From Bacillota bacterium (lineage in GTDB: Bacteria; Bacillota; Bacilli; Alicyclobacillales; SLC66), in the NCBI GenBank assembly GCA_021846145.1, contig JAJZCJ010000049.1:1-15231 (forward strand): a stretch of DNA of 15,231 nucleotides, in the 5' to 3' direction. Below are positions 1 through 7,435 of this stretch, one piece after another; within the stretch, counting starts at the first letter, position 1, and every line of letters begins with the position of its first letter. The position numbers were made by a program, and so were the translations under genes. A model generated the notes under the pieces. It worked only from the letters and a program-made list of their open reading frames with translations. It did not search any database and had not been told where the DNA came from.

Positions 1-1564
1 GCGAAGTTCGGATTGCCTCGACAATATGTGCCTCCGTTCTCGCATCCACCGCTGACATGGCATCATCGAGAATCAAAATCTCCGGATCAATCACAAGTGC
101 CCGCGCCAAGGCAATGCGCTGCTTTTGACCACCAGAAAGTGATATACCCCGTTCACCAACAATCGTCTTTAGACCATCTGGCAACGTCGAAATATCTTGC
201 AGAAAACTCGCTTTTTCAAGCGCATTAGCCACCTCTTCGTCAGTGGCATTGGCTGCGCCAAATCGAACATTTTGTTCCACCGTACGTGAAAACAACATCG
301 ATTCCTGCGGCACATAGCCAAGCCAACCGTGAAGTTCCTGTAGCGCAATCTTTTCAATCGGCACGTCGTTAATCGTCAATTCACCATTTTTGGCAGACGG
401 ATATTCACGCAAAATTTGCTTGATAAGCGTGGATTTCCCGCTCCCTGTGCGCCCCACGACACCCAGCGTTTCGCCGCGTTTGATGGTGAGTGACAGTTCC
501 CTCAAGTTATCCGTTGCTGACAGCGGATACCGAAAGGTTAGCCGCTTGAATTCAATGGTCTGTGGAACACCTACAGACACGGGACTGTCTACTTCAGGCA
601 CATCCGCTGTGTACGACAACGTTTCATTGACGCGATCTAGCGAAGCGTTACCCCGTTGCATGGTGTTAATCAGTTCACCAATGGCAAGCATGGGCCAAAT
701 CAGCATGCCAAGGTAGACATTGAATGCCGTCAAGCCGCCAAGCGTAATTTGGCTCTGAAATACCAGATAAGACCCATAGCCAAGCCCGATCAGATACATC
801 ACGCCTACCAGTATCTTGATGGTGGGTTCAAACATCGAATCCACCCTTGCCACAGAAACATTTTTCTGAAACACATCTTCGGTGATCTCTGCAAACCGCC
901 GTTCTTCCGCATGCTCCTGCACATACGCACGCACAACGCGAATCCCGGAAATGGTCTCAAGTACTCGATCATTCATTCTGCCAAACGCATATTGCGCCTT
1001 GATGAATCGTTCGTGCACTACTTTGCCGTATTTGGTCATGAGATAAGAGATAATTGGCATCGGTATCAAAGAAAATAACGTAAGCTTCCAACTGATGAGA
1101 ATGGCCATCGCCAACAAGATCGTTGCAGAATACGTGGTGGAATCAATCAGCGTCAAGATACCAAATCCGGCTGTTTCGGAAACCGCCGTCAAATCATTGG
1201 TCGCCCGCGCCATCAAGTCACCCGTCCGATTTTTCTCAAAAAATGTAGGCGTCATACTTAAAAAATGTTTCATTAAGCGAGTTCTAAGTGTGCGTTGCAA
1301 CACATTGGCACCACCAAACAACTGGTACTGCCAAATGAATCCGAATACATAACTGATCACAATCAGCCCAAGGTAAATACCCACCGTCCAAAGCAATGAA
1401 GAATGCGTCAAGGTTCCCTTGTTAATGCTATCAATCACATACCCAATAAGCGCTGGAGGTACCACCTCAACAAAGTTCAGAATAATCAGCAGGATCAGTG
1501 CGATGAGATAGCGAGTTTTATACTCCTTAAAAAACCATCCCAGCTTTTTTAATACTGAAAACAT
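1..1564 (-). CDS. YheI/BmrC-like ABC multidrug exporter half-transporter (permease-ATPase fusion), 3' end cut off by window
   Basis: Type IV ABC exporter subunit: an N-terminal membrane domain (about residues 1-310) fused to a cytoplasmic ATPase that powers drug or lipid export. The visible 521 codons start MFSVLKKLGWFFKEYKTRYL. The ATPase shows Walker A GRTGSGKST (residues 371-379, K377), a Q-loop region (GYVPQE), the ABC signature LSGGQ (476-480) and Walker B ILILDD (496-501) followed by AMSAVDARTE. The D-D-x-x-S-A-V-D pattern, in which the usual catalytic Glu after Walker B is Asp, is typical of the YheI/BmrC half of heterodimeric exporters with one degenerate site. Family members are about 585 aa, so roughly 60 residues including the H-loop lie beyond position 1. 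Its YheH/BmrD-like partner would be expected there too; this is inference. The ATG at 1564 follows a GGGGGTG ribosome binding site about 10 nt upstream and sits just after an intrinsic terminator, so expression is probably attenuated. Confidence 0.95.
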   Translation of the reverse strand, partial: MFSVLKKLGWFFKEYKTRYLIALILLIILNFVEVVPPALIGYVIDSINKGTLTHSSLLWTVGIYLGLIVISYVFGFIWQYQLFGGANVLQRTLRTRLMKHFLSMTPTFFEKNRTGDLMARATNDLTAVSETAGFGILTLIDSTTYSATILLAMAILISWKLTLFSLIPMPIISYLMTKYGKVVHERFIKAQYAFGRMNDRVLETISGIRVVRAYVQEHAEERRFAEITEDVFQKNVSVARVDSMFEPTIKILVGVMYLIGLGYGSYLVFQSQITLGGLTAFNVYLGMLIWPMLAIGELINTMQRGNASLDRVNETLSYTADVPEVDSPVSVGVPQTIEFKRLTFRYPLSATDNLRELSLTIKRGETLGVVGRTGSGKSTLIKQILREYPSAKNGELTINDVPIEKIALQELHGWLGYVPQESMLFSRTVEQNVRFGAANATDEEVANALEKASFLQDISTLPDGLKTIVGERGISLSGGQKQRIALARALVIDPEILILDDAMSAVDARTEAHIVEAIRTS

Positions 1565-1581
1565 ATATAGCTTGCACCCCC

Positions 1582-1620
1582 AAAAGAAAAAGGCATATCG
1601 TCTCTGCGATATACCTTTTC
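1582..1620 (-). terminator. Leader terminator T2, directly upstream of the ABC gene
   Basis: Read leftwards, the RNA forms a 13-bp stem (1619-1607 with 1600-1588; one G-U wobble at 1613/1594) with a 6-nt loop (1601-1606). A U-rich run TTTTTCTTTT follows (1591-1582). It lies inside the leader, only about 18 nt before the ABC start codon, and downstream of the leader ORF. A terminator in that place only makes sense as an attenuator. An alternative 6-bp hairpin (TTTTCG 1634-1629 with CGAAAA 1621-1616) would take up the foot of its 5' arm. Confidence 0.75.
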
Positions 1621-1650
1621 GAAAAACACGAAAATGTTCTTCCTTCGATA

Positions 1651-1685
1651 TAAAAACGCAGGTCACACCTTGAAATGGACCTGCA
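1651..1685 (-). terminator. Leader terminator T1, between leader ORF and T2
   Basis: Read leftwards, GCAGGTC (1684-1678) pairs perfectly with GACCTGC (1664-1658) across a 13-nt loop and is followed by GTTTTTATAT. This is a short but GC-rich intrinsic-terminator shape, 40 nt after the leader ORF stop. The 5' arm can instead pair with CCTGC inside the last codons of the leader ORF (1738-1734), which gives a possible antiterminator. Confidence 0.6.
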
Positions 1686-1725
1686 TATCATCCGTATATA
1701 AATGATTTCATAAACTAAGATGTAA

Positions 1726-1791
1726 TTACAGAAGCAGGGTCGCATTCCCGAATATGAAGTTCGGTGAAATTACTGTATGCTTATCTAACAC
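1726..1791 (-). CDS. Leader peptide of the ABC transporter attenuator (21 aa)
   Basis: A short ORF starting GTG at 1791 and ending TAA at 1728-1726. The peptide begins MLDKHTVISP and ends FGNATLLL. It is preceded by a very strong Shine-Dalgarno tract, AAAGGAGGGGGG (1809-1798), with about 10 nt from GGAGG to GTG, and by a good promoter. It ends ahead of two terminator hairpins, which are followed by the ABC gene. The arrangement resembles Bacillus subtilis bmrB-bmrCD, where antibiotic-slowed ribosomes on a leader ORF switch off a terminator. The sequence is not recognisably BmrB, so function is inferred from layout. There is no run of one amino acid of the kind seen in amino-acid biosynthesis leaders, which suits a ribosome-inhibitor sensor better than an amino-acid sensor. 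The ORF is short enough to be chance, but the RBS and position argue against that. Confidence 0.65.
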   Translation of the reverse strand: MLDKHTVISPNFIFGNATLLL

Positions 1792-1841
1792 GGGAATCCC
1801 CCCTCCTTTCTGCGCAATTTCATAATAAATTACACTTTATG

Positions 1842-1870
1842 AATATACCATTAGAGTATCTGGCAGTCAA
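1842..1870 (-). promoter_or_regulatory. Sigma-A promoter of the leader/ABC transcription unit
   Basis: Read leftwards: -35 TTGACT (1870-1865), a 17-bp spacer and -10 TATATT (1847-1842). Transcription would start near 1835 and give a leader of about 270 nt before the ABC start. The -35 box overlaps the stop codon of the upstream DeoR-family gene. Confidence 0.75.
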
Positions 1871-2664
1871 TCAATTGGTCGCCCACCTACGCCTTCTCCC
1901 GTTGGCGCGAGCAAAACCTTGATACCTAGCTTGCGCATCTGCTCTAGTTCCTCTTCCCCACCCTGATCATCAGTCACGATGGCATGAATAAGCTGCAGAT
2001 TACTGATGCGTGCAAGCGCCTTTATTCCCCATTTTGTGTGATCGAAGACCAGCACTACCTTATCGGCATTTTCCATTAGAATTCGATCAATCGAAGCTTC
2101 AGCAATATTTGGCGTACTAATGCCATATGCAAGATCTATCCCATGAACACCTAGAAACAAAACGTTGGTATGAAGTTGTCTCGCTGTATATTCTGCAATC
2201 GGTCCAACCAACGCATCAGACGGAGTTCTAAAGTTGCCTCCTGTCAGAATGATGTCTGACCAACCGTTATTGTTTAACTCAAGCGCAATATTAGTTGAAT
2301 TAGTAACAAACGATAGATTCGTAAAATTGCGAATTCGTTTTGCAATCGCCCATGTTGTGGTTCCCGCCGTAAAGCCAATGGTCATGTTAGGCTCCACTAA
2401 TTCCATCGCTTTCACGGCGATGCTTTGCTTTTCCTGTTGCGAAATCAAAAGCTTCACCTTATAGGCGGGTTCCTTCGAACTACCCGTAGGAAGTTCCACG
2501 CCACCCAACACAGGAGAGACCAGACCTTGCTTGGAAAGCGCCTGCACATCGCGGCGAACGGTCATCTCCGAAACATCCAGTAACCCTGCTAACACCTCAT
2601 AAGTAAGAAATTGCATTTTCACAAGTTCTGCCAGAATAAACTCTTGCCGATGTTTTGGATGCAT
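1867..2664 (-). CDS. DeoR-family transcriptional regulator, divergent from galTK
   Basis: A 265-residue DNA-binding repressor with a sugar-phosphate-sensing C-terminal domain, the usual size for the family. The N-terminus (about residues 5-57) is a DeoR winged helix: a KHRQEFILAEL helix, then LLDVSEMTVRRDVQAL, which matches the classic recognition helix. The C-terminal domain has the ligand-loop motif IGFTAGTTTWAIAKRI and later TGGN and FLGVHGID segments, as in DeoR sensors. There are two adjacent ATGs (2667 and 2664). AGGAGG (2676-2671) is only 3 nt from the first but 6 nt from the second, so 2664 is preferred. It is transcribed away from galT, with 164-167 bp between the start codons, so local control of the gal operon, probably by a sugar phosphate, is likely. 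That role is inferred; the effector cannot be read from the sequence. Confidence 0.9.
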   Translation of the reverse strand: MHPKHRQEFILAELVKMQFLTYEVLAGLLDVSEMTVRRDVQALSKQGLVSPVLGGVELPTGSSKEPAYKVKLLISQQEKQSIAVKAMELVEPNMTIGFTAGTTTWAIAKRIRNFTNLSFVTNSTNIALELNNNGWSDIILTGGNFRTPSDALVGPIAEYTARQLHTNVLFLGVHGIDLAYGISTPNIAEASIDRILMENADKVVLVFDHTKWGIKALARISNLQLIHAIVTDDQGGEEELEQMRKLGIKVLLAPTGEGVGGRPID

Positions 2665-2731
2665 CATGAACCTCCTGATTCAATGGCAATGTACTTAATT
2701 TTCAACAAAATGTCCATATTAATTTTCTGTT

Positions 2732-2783
2732 TTTCACAAATAAAATTGAAATATTGATATATTGATGTGAAAGAGATTATGAT
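2732..2783 (+). promoter_or_regulatory. galT promoter with repeat-rich candidate operator
   Basis: A candidate sigma-A promoter is TTGATA (2754-2759), 18 bp, TATGAT (2778-2783). Around the -35 box, TTGA occurs three times at exact 8-bp steps (2746, 2754, 2762), including a perfect tandem repeat ATATTGAT (2751-2758 and 2759-2766). The inverted pair TTTCAC (2732-2737) and GTGAAA (2767-2772) encloses it. DeoR-family repressors often bind repeated half-sites, so this is the best candidate operator for the divergent regulator. No cre-like catabolite site was recognised. Confidence 0.5.
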
Positions 2784-2831
2784 GAGAGTGATACATGTGT
2801 TTTACCTATGTTGGTTTAGGAGTGAAATTCA

Positions 2832-3809
2832 TTGACTGAATTGCGTTATAATCCGTTGCTTAAAGACTGGACCATGGTAGCGTCAAACAGGCAAGCAAGG
2901 CCACAAATGCCCGAAGACTATTGTCCTTTTTGTCCGGGATCGGGAAAGGTTCCAGATCATTATGAAGTATTCGCTTATGATAATGATTTTCCTGCCCTTT
3001 CCCCTTATCCACCTGAGCCTGATGTACAGGGTACTGAACTTTATCCTGTGCAACCTGCTTATGGCAAATGTGAAGTGATCCTCTATTCTTCAGACCATCA
3101 CGCTGCCTTACCCAAACTTTCTGTCATGCACATTCGCAAACTAATCAATCTTTGGGAAGAACGGTTTGTTGCCTTAAGTAGGGATCCCCGTCACAAATAC
3201 GTGCTACTTTTTGAAAATCGCGGGGAAGAAGTGGGAGTGACCATGTCCCACCCCCATGGCCAAATTTATGCCTATCCTTATATACCACAAAAAATTCGCA
3301 TCGAGTTGGAAGCCTCAAAAGAACACCATGAGCACACCGGCCATTGCCTGATTTGTGACATTAATCAAGAAGAGAGCGACTTTGCTGATCGGGTCATCGA
3401 TAAGACAGAGCATTTTATCGCCTATATTCCTTTTTTTACTGACTACCCTTTCGGTGTCATGATTTCGAGCAAAAACCACCGTCCGGGCATCACCGATTTC
3501 ACTGACGAGGAAAAAACAGACTTGGCACTGATACTACAACGCGTGGTAGCAGGGATGGACGCACTTTTTTCACGAGAGTTCCCCTACATGATGGTCGTTC
3601 ATCAAAAATCGGTTAATACAGATCCAGTCGACGATTACTACCACTTTCATATTGAATTTTATCCTCCACTAAGGGATCAAAATAAACTTAAGTTTTTAGC
3701 TTCTTCAGAGACTGGTGCTTGGGCACCTTGCAATCCCACTGCGGTAGAAGATACATCCACCATGCTTCGTGAAGCGGTCTTGCGCGCTGCCGCAAAGAAG
3801 GGAGTATGA
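2832..3809 (+). CDS. galT: Galactose-1-phosphate uridylyltransferase
   Basis: Second enzyme of the Leloir pathway: it moves UMP from UDP-glucose to galactose-1-phosphate, giving UDP-galactose and glucose-1-phosphate. The 325-residue protein has the HIT-superfamily active-site motif SHPHGQIYAYPY, with H140-P-H142, where the second His carries the uridylyl group. It also has a Cys pair CPFC (C31, C34) that matches the zinc site of class I GalT and a later GHCLICD segment. It is unlike the longer family II GalT of Bacillus subtilis. The start is TTG at 2832, chosen because TTTAGGAG (2816-2823) sits about 8 nt upstream and the product then begins TELRYNPLLKDWTMVASNR, a normal GalT N-terminus. The gene overlaps no neighbour and is followed after 1 bp by galK, so the two are clearly an operon. 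Confidence 0.95.
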   Translation: MTELRYNPLLKDWTMVASNRQARPQMPEDYCPFCPGSGKVPDHYEVFAYDNDFPALSPYPPEPDVQGTELYPVQPAYGKCEVILYSSDHHAALPKLSVMHIRKLINLWEERFVALSRDPRHKYVLLFENRGEEVGVTMSHPHGQIYAYPYIPQKIRIELEASKEHHEHTGHCLICDINQEESDFADRVIDKTEHFIAYIPFFTDYPFGVMISSKNHRPGITDFTDEEKTDLALILQRVVAGMDALFSREFPYMMVVHQKSVNTDPVDDYYHFHIEFYPPLRDQNKLKFLASSETGAWAPCNPTAVEDTSTMLREAVLRAAAKKGV

Positions 3810-3810
3810 A

Positions 3811-4998
3811 ATGATGAATATAACAAAATCTTGGGATGACTTTCTCGCCTTTTCACCTGGAGACAAGCGAGAGACGCGAATATTTTTTGCACCAGGTCGG
3901 GTGAATCTAATCGGCGAACACATTGATTACAATGGAGGTCTCGTTTTGCCTGCCGCGTTAACCTTAGGCACCTGGCTGTTCATTAGAGAACGCCATGACG
4001 GCATCAGTCGATTTGCATCGGCCGACTTCCCTAATATCATCACCACGTCTATCACTTCCATTCACAAAGGAGAGTCGGGTGATTTTGCAAATTACATGAA
4101 AGGCATCTATCAGGCCATGGCGGATGCCGGCAGCAACAACATTCCTGCCGGCGATTTTTATTTAATAAGCAATCTTCCTAATCAAGCGGGATTATCTAGT
4201 TCCGCCGCCGTTGAACTAGTTACTGCATATGCCCTAAACGCGCTAGGTGGGTTACAATATTCTACCGTGGATTTGGTTCAACTTGCACAAAAAGCTGAAA
4301 ATGAATTTGTAGGCGTCCAATGTGGTGTGATGGATCAGTTTGCAGTGGGTATGGGCAAGGCCAACCACGCCATCTTGCTCAATACTGATACACTTAACTA
4401 TGAATATATTCAGGCGAATTTGGACAGTTATCGCCTCGTCATCACGAATACCAACAAAGCTCGTAAACTCTCTGACTCCAAATACAATGAACGGCGCAAG
4501 GAATGCGATTTGGCATTGCAACAATTAAGAAAACAGCAACCAGCCATGCGGTATCTCGTGGAGGATAATGGGGCATTGAACAACCTCGAATCCTTCATTA
4601 ATCATCCAATCCTAATGAAAAGGGCTCGCCATGTGATGACCGAAAATCAACGAGTGATCCAAGCAGTCGTTGCATTAAAGGAACATCATTTGGAACAATT
4701 CGGACAACTTCTCAATGAATCGCATCGTTCACTAAGGGACGATTACGAAGTAACTGGCCCAGAATTGGATGCGTTGGTTGAAGCACAGTGGCAAGTCGAA
4801 GGCTGCATCGGTTCAAGGATGACTGGTGCCGGTTTTGGCGGCTGCACAGTAAGCCTAGTCCATGAAACCGCCATAATCGACTTTAAATCAAGTGTCACTA
4901 CTTCTTATCTCCATGCTACGGGTCTACAACCATCTTTTTATATGAGTGCGATCGGTGATGGCGTAAGAGAAGTCACACATGAGGTGAACCCATGGTAA
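3811..4998 (+). CDS. galK: Galactokinase
   Basis: GHMP kinase that phosphorylates galactose with ATP to galactose-1-phosphate, the substrate of GalT encoded just upstream. The 395-residue protein carries the galactokinase signature GRVNLIGEHIDYNGG (residues 29-43), the ATP-binding GHMP motif with QAGLSSSAAVE near residue 125, and the C-terminal GSRMTGAGFGG (334-344). The start at ATG 3811 is supported by AAGGGAG (3798-3804) lying 6 nt upstream, at the end of galT. The reading frame is open further upstream inside galT, but that extension is not part of the family. The galT stop and galK start are 1 bp apart, so translation is probably coupled. No galE or galactose transporter is seen in the window; the next gene is convergent only 11 bp away, so the operon ends here. 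Confidence 0.96.
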   Translation: MMNITKSWDDFLAFSPGDKRETRIFFAPGRVNLIGEHIDYNGGLVLPAALTLGTWLFIRERHDGISRFASADFPNIITTSITSIHKGESGDFANYMKGIYQAMADAGSNNIPAGDFYLISNLPNQAGLSSSAAVELVTAYALNALGGLQYSTVDLVQLAQKAENEFVGVQCGVMDQFAVGMGKANHAILLNTDTLNYEYIQANLDSYRLVITNTNKARKLSDSKYNERRKECDLALQQLRKQQPAMRYLVEDNGALNNLESFINHPILMKRARHVMTENQRVIQAVVALKEHHLEQFGQLLNESHRSLRDDYEVTGPELDALVEAQWQVEGCIGSRMTGAGFGGCTVSLVHETAIIDFKSSVTTSYLHATGLQPSFYMSAIGDGVREVTHEVNPW

Positions 4999-5009
4999 AT
5001 CAGCATCAG

Positions 5010-7328
5010 TTAACCCATTGCCCCCATACCATTATTCACATTGCTATACAGGTGCATTTGGCTAGCCACCGTGGCTGTTTCCACCGTAGCAATCGCTTCA
5101 TCACTTAAATTCATACTGCCTGATGGATTAAACGCTCCATTTTGCAGCGGAATCAGCCCTAGATTCACTGCTAACGCCACTGCAGCATAGTGGTTCGCAG
5201 GGATGGAACTGACATCTGTCGCCTGAAGCGAGAATGCCGTCGCATGGCTAAGAAGCGGACTCAGGTCAAGCACTCGCGCTAGAATTTCCGCAGCCACTAC
5301 ACGGGTGAGTGGAGCACTCAGTTGCAGCGGTTCACTGCTTGGCAACCAGCCTAGTTGATAAGCGGTGCCAATCGCCTGTTGTTCTTGTAAAGAAGTACTT
5401 GGGATTTGTTGCAACAATTCCTTTAAGGGCGCGGGTATCGACTGTCCTGGACTAGAATTGTAACTATTATTCTGCGAAAATGCGGACGTCAGCAGTTGGA
5501 TAAAGTCTCCGAGTGTCACCACTTGTTGAGGGTTTACTTTACCCATCGGACTCACCGCAATCAGGTCTCGGTCTGCTAGCACCTGAATCTGCGCGGCACC
5601 GGGGACACCTTGGAGATCCTCAATTGGTCCTGAGTAGGGAAGCGAGTCTTTCGGATAGCCCGCATAGAGAAATTGACCCGACGTAGCATCTAATGTCAAA
5701 TTATTGCCCGTTGGTAGAATCGGCGCATATACAAGTTCCGTTTTCGTTTTGCCAGAAACATAGACCTGTATATATTCAAGTTGCAACTTGGCCATATTTA
5801 ACCAGAGCGATTGTGCTTTTGCAGCGGAAATTGCGCTACTTGGCGCAGATAAAGAGCTGGTAGGTAGACCGTACATCCAATTCAAATTTTGTATGCCGCC
5901 AGTATTCCAATCAATTGTCATGTTGCCGGAATTTGCTTGATAGGGGATGCCATTCACCAACGCACTAATGTTAAACCACCAACCATTACCGAATTTTGTG
6001 TTTTGGTTGGGTTGTAGTTTGACACTGATCCCACCTGTATCGTTGGGAAAAAGCGCGATGAGGTCTTTTTTGGCGAGGGCAAGTGCCTGACTCTGCGTTA
6101 CTCTCACTTTTTGTGGCACCTTGGAATTGGGGATGATTTTCTTAAATTTATTGTTGGCAGAAAATTGATTAAAACTATTCAAGTACCCATAGGTAGCGTC
6201 AACCCCCACATTCACTTGCACTTTCTGTGGCGTGCTCCAAGAAAAATTCCAAATATCATCGTTATTTCCTCCGCCGTACTCGTTACTGTTAGAAAATTTT
6301 AAGTCCTTAAGCGAAAAACCAAGTGAAGCAATCGTGTGCTGTGCATATTGAAATGATTGAGCACGTGTCCAATTCACTTTGGGGAGCACAGCGGGCCAAG
6401 TCGGCCCGCCTACCACGAGTGGTGTTGGTGATGTATAGGGTGTCATGGCATAGGTATTGCCGTTTGAATCAATCAATTTCCCAGTAAGTGCATTGATCAC
6501 CGGGGTGCCAATGGATTGGTTCCCTGAATATTGTCCACTCGAGAAATAACTATTGGGATTTGGTTGATGCTGAACATACGCAAGAATATTTTGCGTCACA
6601 TTGCCAGACACCCACTGCTGCACATAGGCGAGGTGCACGATCATTGATTTTTTATATAGGCTCTCCGCATGTGCCATGCTGATTCGAGAACCCGCTGCAG
6701 GCAGTCCTTGTGTGGTCCAATTATAATTCACGGAAGACAAGTTACCATTTTGGTCTATTGCGACTGAAAATCCATCAGATGGGACAGGAATGCCATTAAT
6801 CATGCGCTCAAAGTTGTACGTGTATATGGTGGGAGTAATCAGAAGTTGCGACTGCGGAGTGAGTGGCATCAACTTCACCTGTGCCAACTTGTTTGGATAC
6901 AACTTCTTCGCCCACGTTAAAGCCATCGCTTTTGCCTGCATTTCTGATACTGGTGCCGGAAACGTGAATTCTGAGTTGGGGTCATATTGATTATAATTCA
7001 AGATGGTACCACTGTTTGCATCGACAGTGACGTTGATCGAAGTATTCAGCAAACCATTTTGCAATTGGTAGTTGAAATTATAAGTTCCCGCATTACTTTG
7101 ATTCCCTTGATTGTAGTTTTCACTTTGCAATGTGTACTTCTCTGGAATCGTAAAAATTTTTTTAGCCAATGATAGAGCTTGTGCCTCTGAGAGCTTTGGC
7201 ACAGCAGGTTCATTTGATGAAGCAGCAGCCCACACGGTAGAACCTATCGCGCCGGGATTGATCGTCAAAGTGACCCCCATCATCACGGCAACAGCAACCC
7301 CACTTTTTTTCAACCATCGATGTTGCAT
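5010..7328 (-). CDS. Large secreted protein with duplicated YcdB/YcdC-like modules and C-terminal SLH-like region
   Basis: A 772-residue exported protein of unknown function. It begins MQHRWLKKSGVAVAVMMGVT, a typical Sec signal peptide, with likely cleavage after AAA near residue 36. Residues about 45-290 and 318-560 are two copies of one module: compare NGIPVPSDGFSVAIDQNGN (178-196) with NGIPYQANSGNMTIDW (459-474), and YVQQWVSG (235-242) with YIQVYVSG (519-526). The modules resemble the YcdB/YcdC repeat, which is PepSY-like and often found in cell-wall proteins of Bacillota. The segments at 580-620 and 650-750, for example ALAVNLGLIPLQNGAFNPSG, look like degenerate SLH domains, suggesting attachment to the cell wall. 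The upstream in-frame ATG at 7352 is rejected because AAAGGGGTG sits 5 nt before ATG 7328. It is an isolated unit, convergent with galK. Confidence 0.85.
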   Translation of the reverse strand: MQHRWLKKSGVAVAVMMGVTLTINPGAIGSTVWAAASSNEPAVPKLSEAQALSLAKKIFTIPEKYTLQSENYNQGNQSNAGTYNFNYQLQNGLLNTSINVTVDANSGTILNYNQYDPNSEFTFPAPVSEMQAKAMALTWAKKLYPNKLAQVKLMPLTPQSQLLITPTIYTYNFERMINGIPVPSDGFSVAIDQNGNLSSVNYNWTTQGLPAAGSRISMAHAESLYKKSMIVHLAYVQQWVSGNVTQNILAYVQHQPNPNSYFSSGQYSGNQSIGTPVINALTGKLIDSNGNTYAMTPYTSPTPLVVGGPTWPAVLPKVNWTRAQSFQYAQHTIASLGFSLKDLKFSNSNEYGGGNNDDIWNFSWSTPQKVQVNVGVDATYGYLNSFNQFSANNKFKKIIPNSKVPQKVRVTQSQALALAKKDLIALFPNDTGGISVKLQPNQNTKFGNGWWFNISALVNGIPYQANSGNMTIDWNTGGIQNLNWMYGLPTSSLSAPSSAISAAKAQSLWLNMAKLQLEYIQVYVSGKTKTELVYAPILPTGNNLTLDATSGQFLYAGYPKDSLPYSGPIEDLQGVPGAAQIQVLADRDLIAVSPMGKVNPQQVVTLGDFIQLLTSAFSQNNSYNSSPGQSIPAPLKELLQQIPSTSLQEQQAIGTAYQLGWLPSSEPLQLSAPLTRVVAAEILARVLDLSPLLSHATAFSLQATDVSSIPANHYAAVALAVNLGLIPLQNGAFNPSGSMNLSDEAIATVETATVASQMHLYSNVNNGMGAMG

Positions 7329-7345
7329 AGTAACACCCCTTTGTA

Positions 7346-7395
7346 CAGGCAAAAAAATGCCTGCGATCTATAATTACTTACATAGACGCAAGCAA
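7346..7395 (-). promoter_or_regulatory. Candidate promoter and 5' hairpin of the YcdB-like gene
   Basis: Read leftwards: TTGCTT (7395-7390), a 17-bp spacer, TATAGA (7372-7367). Immediately after, CAGGCA (7363-7358) and TGCCTG (7351-7346) form a 6-bp stem with a T-only loop, just before the RBS. The predicted start of transcription falls inside the hairpin, so either the promoter call or a function for the hairpin in the RNA is doubtful. Confidence 0.35.
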
Positions 7396-7435
7396 AGTGA
7401 AATAGGTTACAAATTTCAAACCTTGTTAGGATGGA

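Noticed and set aside
390..1352. Several plus-strand ORFs of 85-140 codons
   Set aside because: They lie antisense to the ABC transporter, whose minus-strand reading frame carries all the expected ATPase motifs. They are coding shadows.
1527..1745. 72-codon minus-strand ORF across the exporter leader
   Set aside because: It runs out of frame into the start of the ABC gene, has no RBS, and spans both terminator hairpins. The 21-codon ORF with the strong RBS is the better leader gene.
3769..3810. Longer galK starting inside galT
   Set aside because: The added 14 residues lie within the end of galT, and the ATG at 3811 has a properly spaced AAGGGAG.
4999..5009. Terminator between convergent galK and the YcdB-like gene
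   Set aside because: Only 11 bp, and the nearby GGGTT-containing repeats are direct, not inverted. No hairpin is seen.
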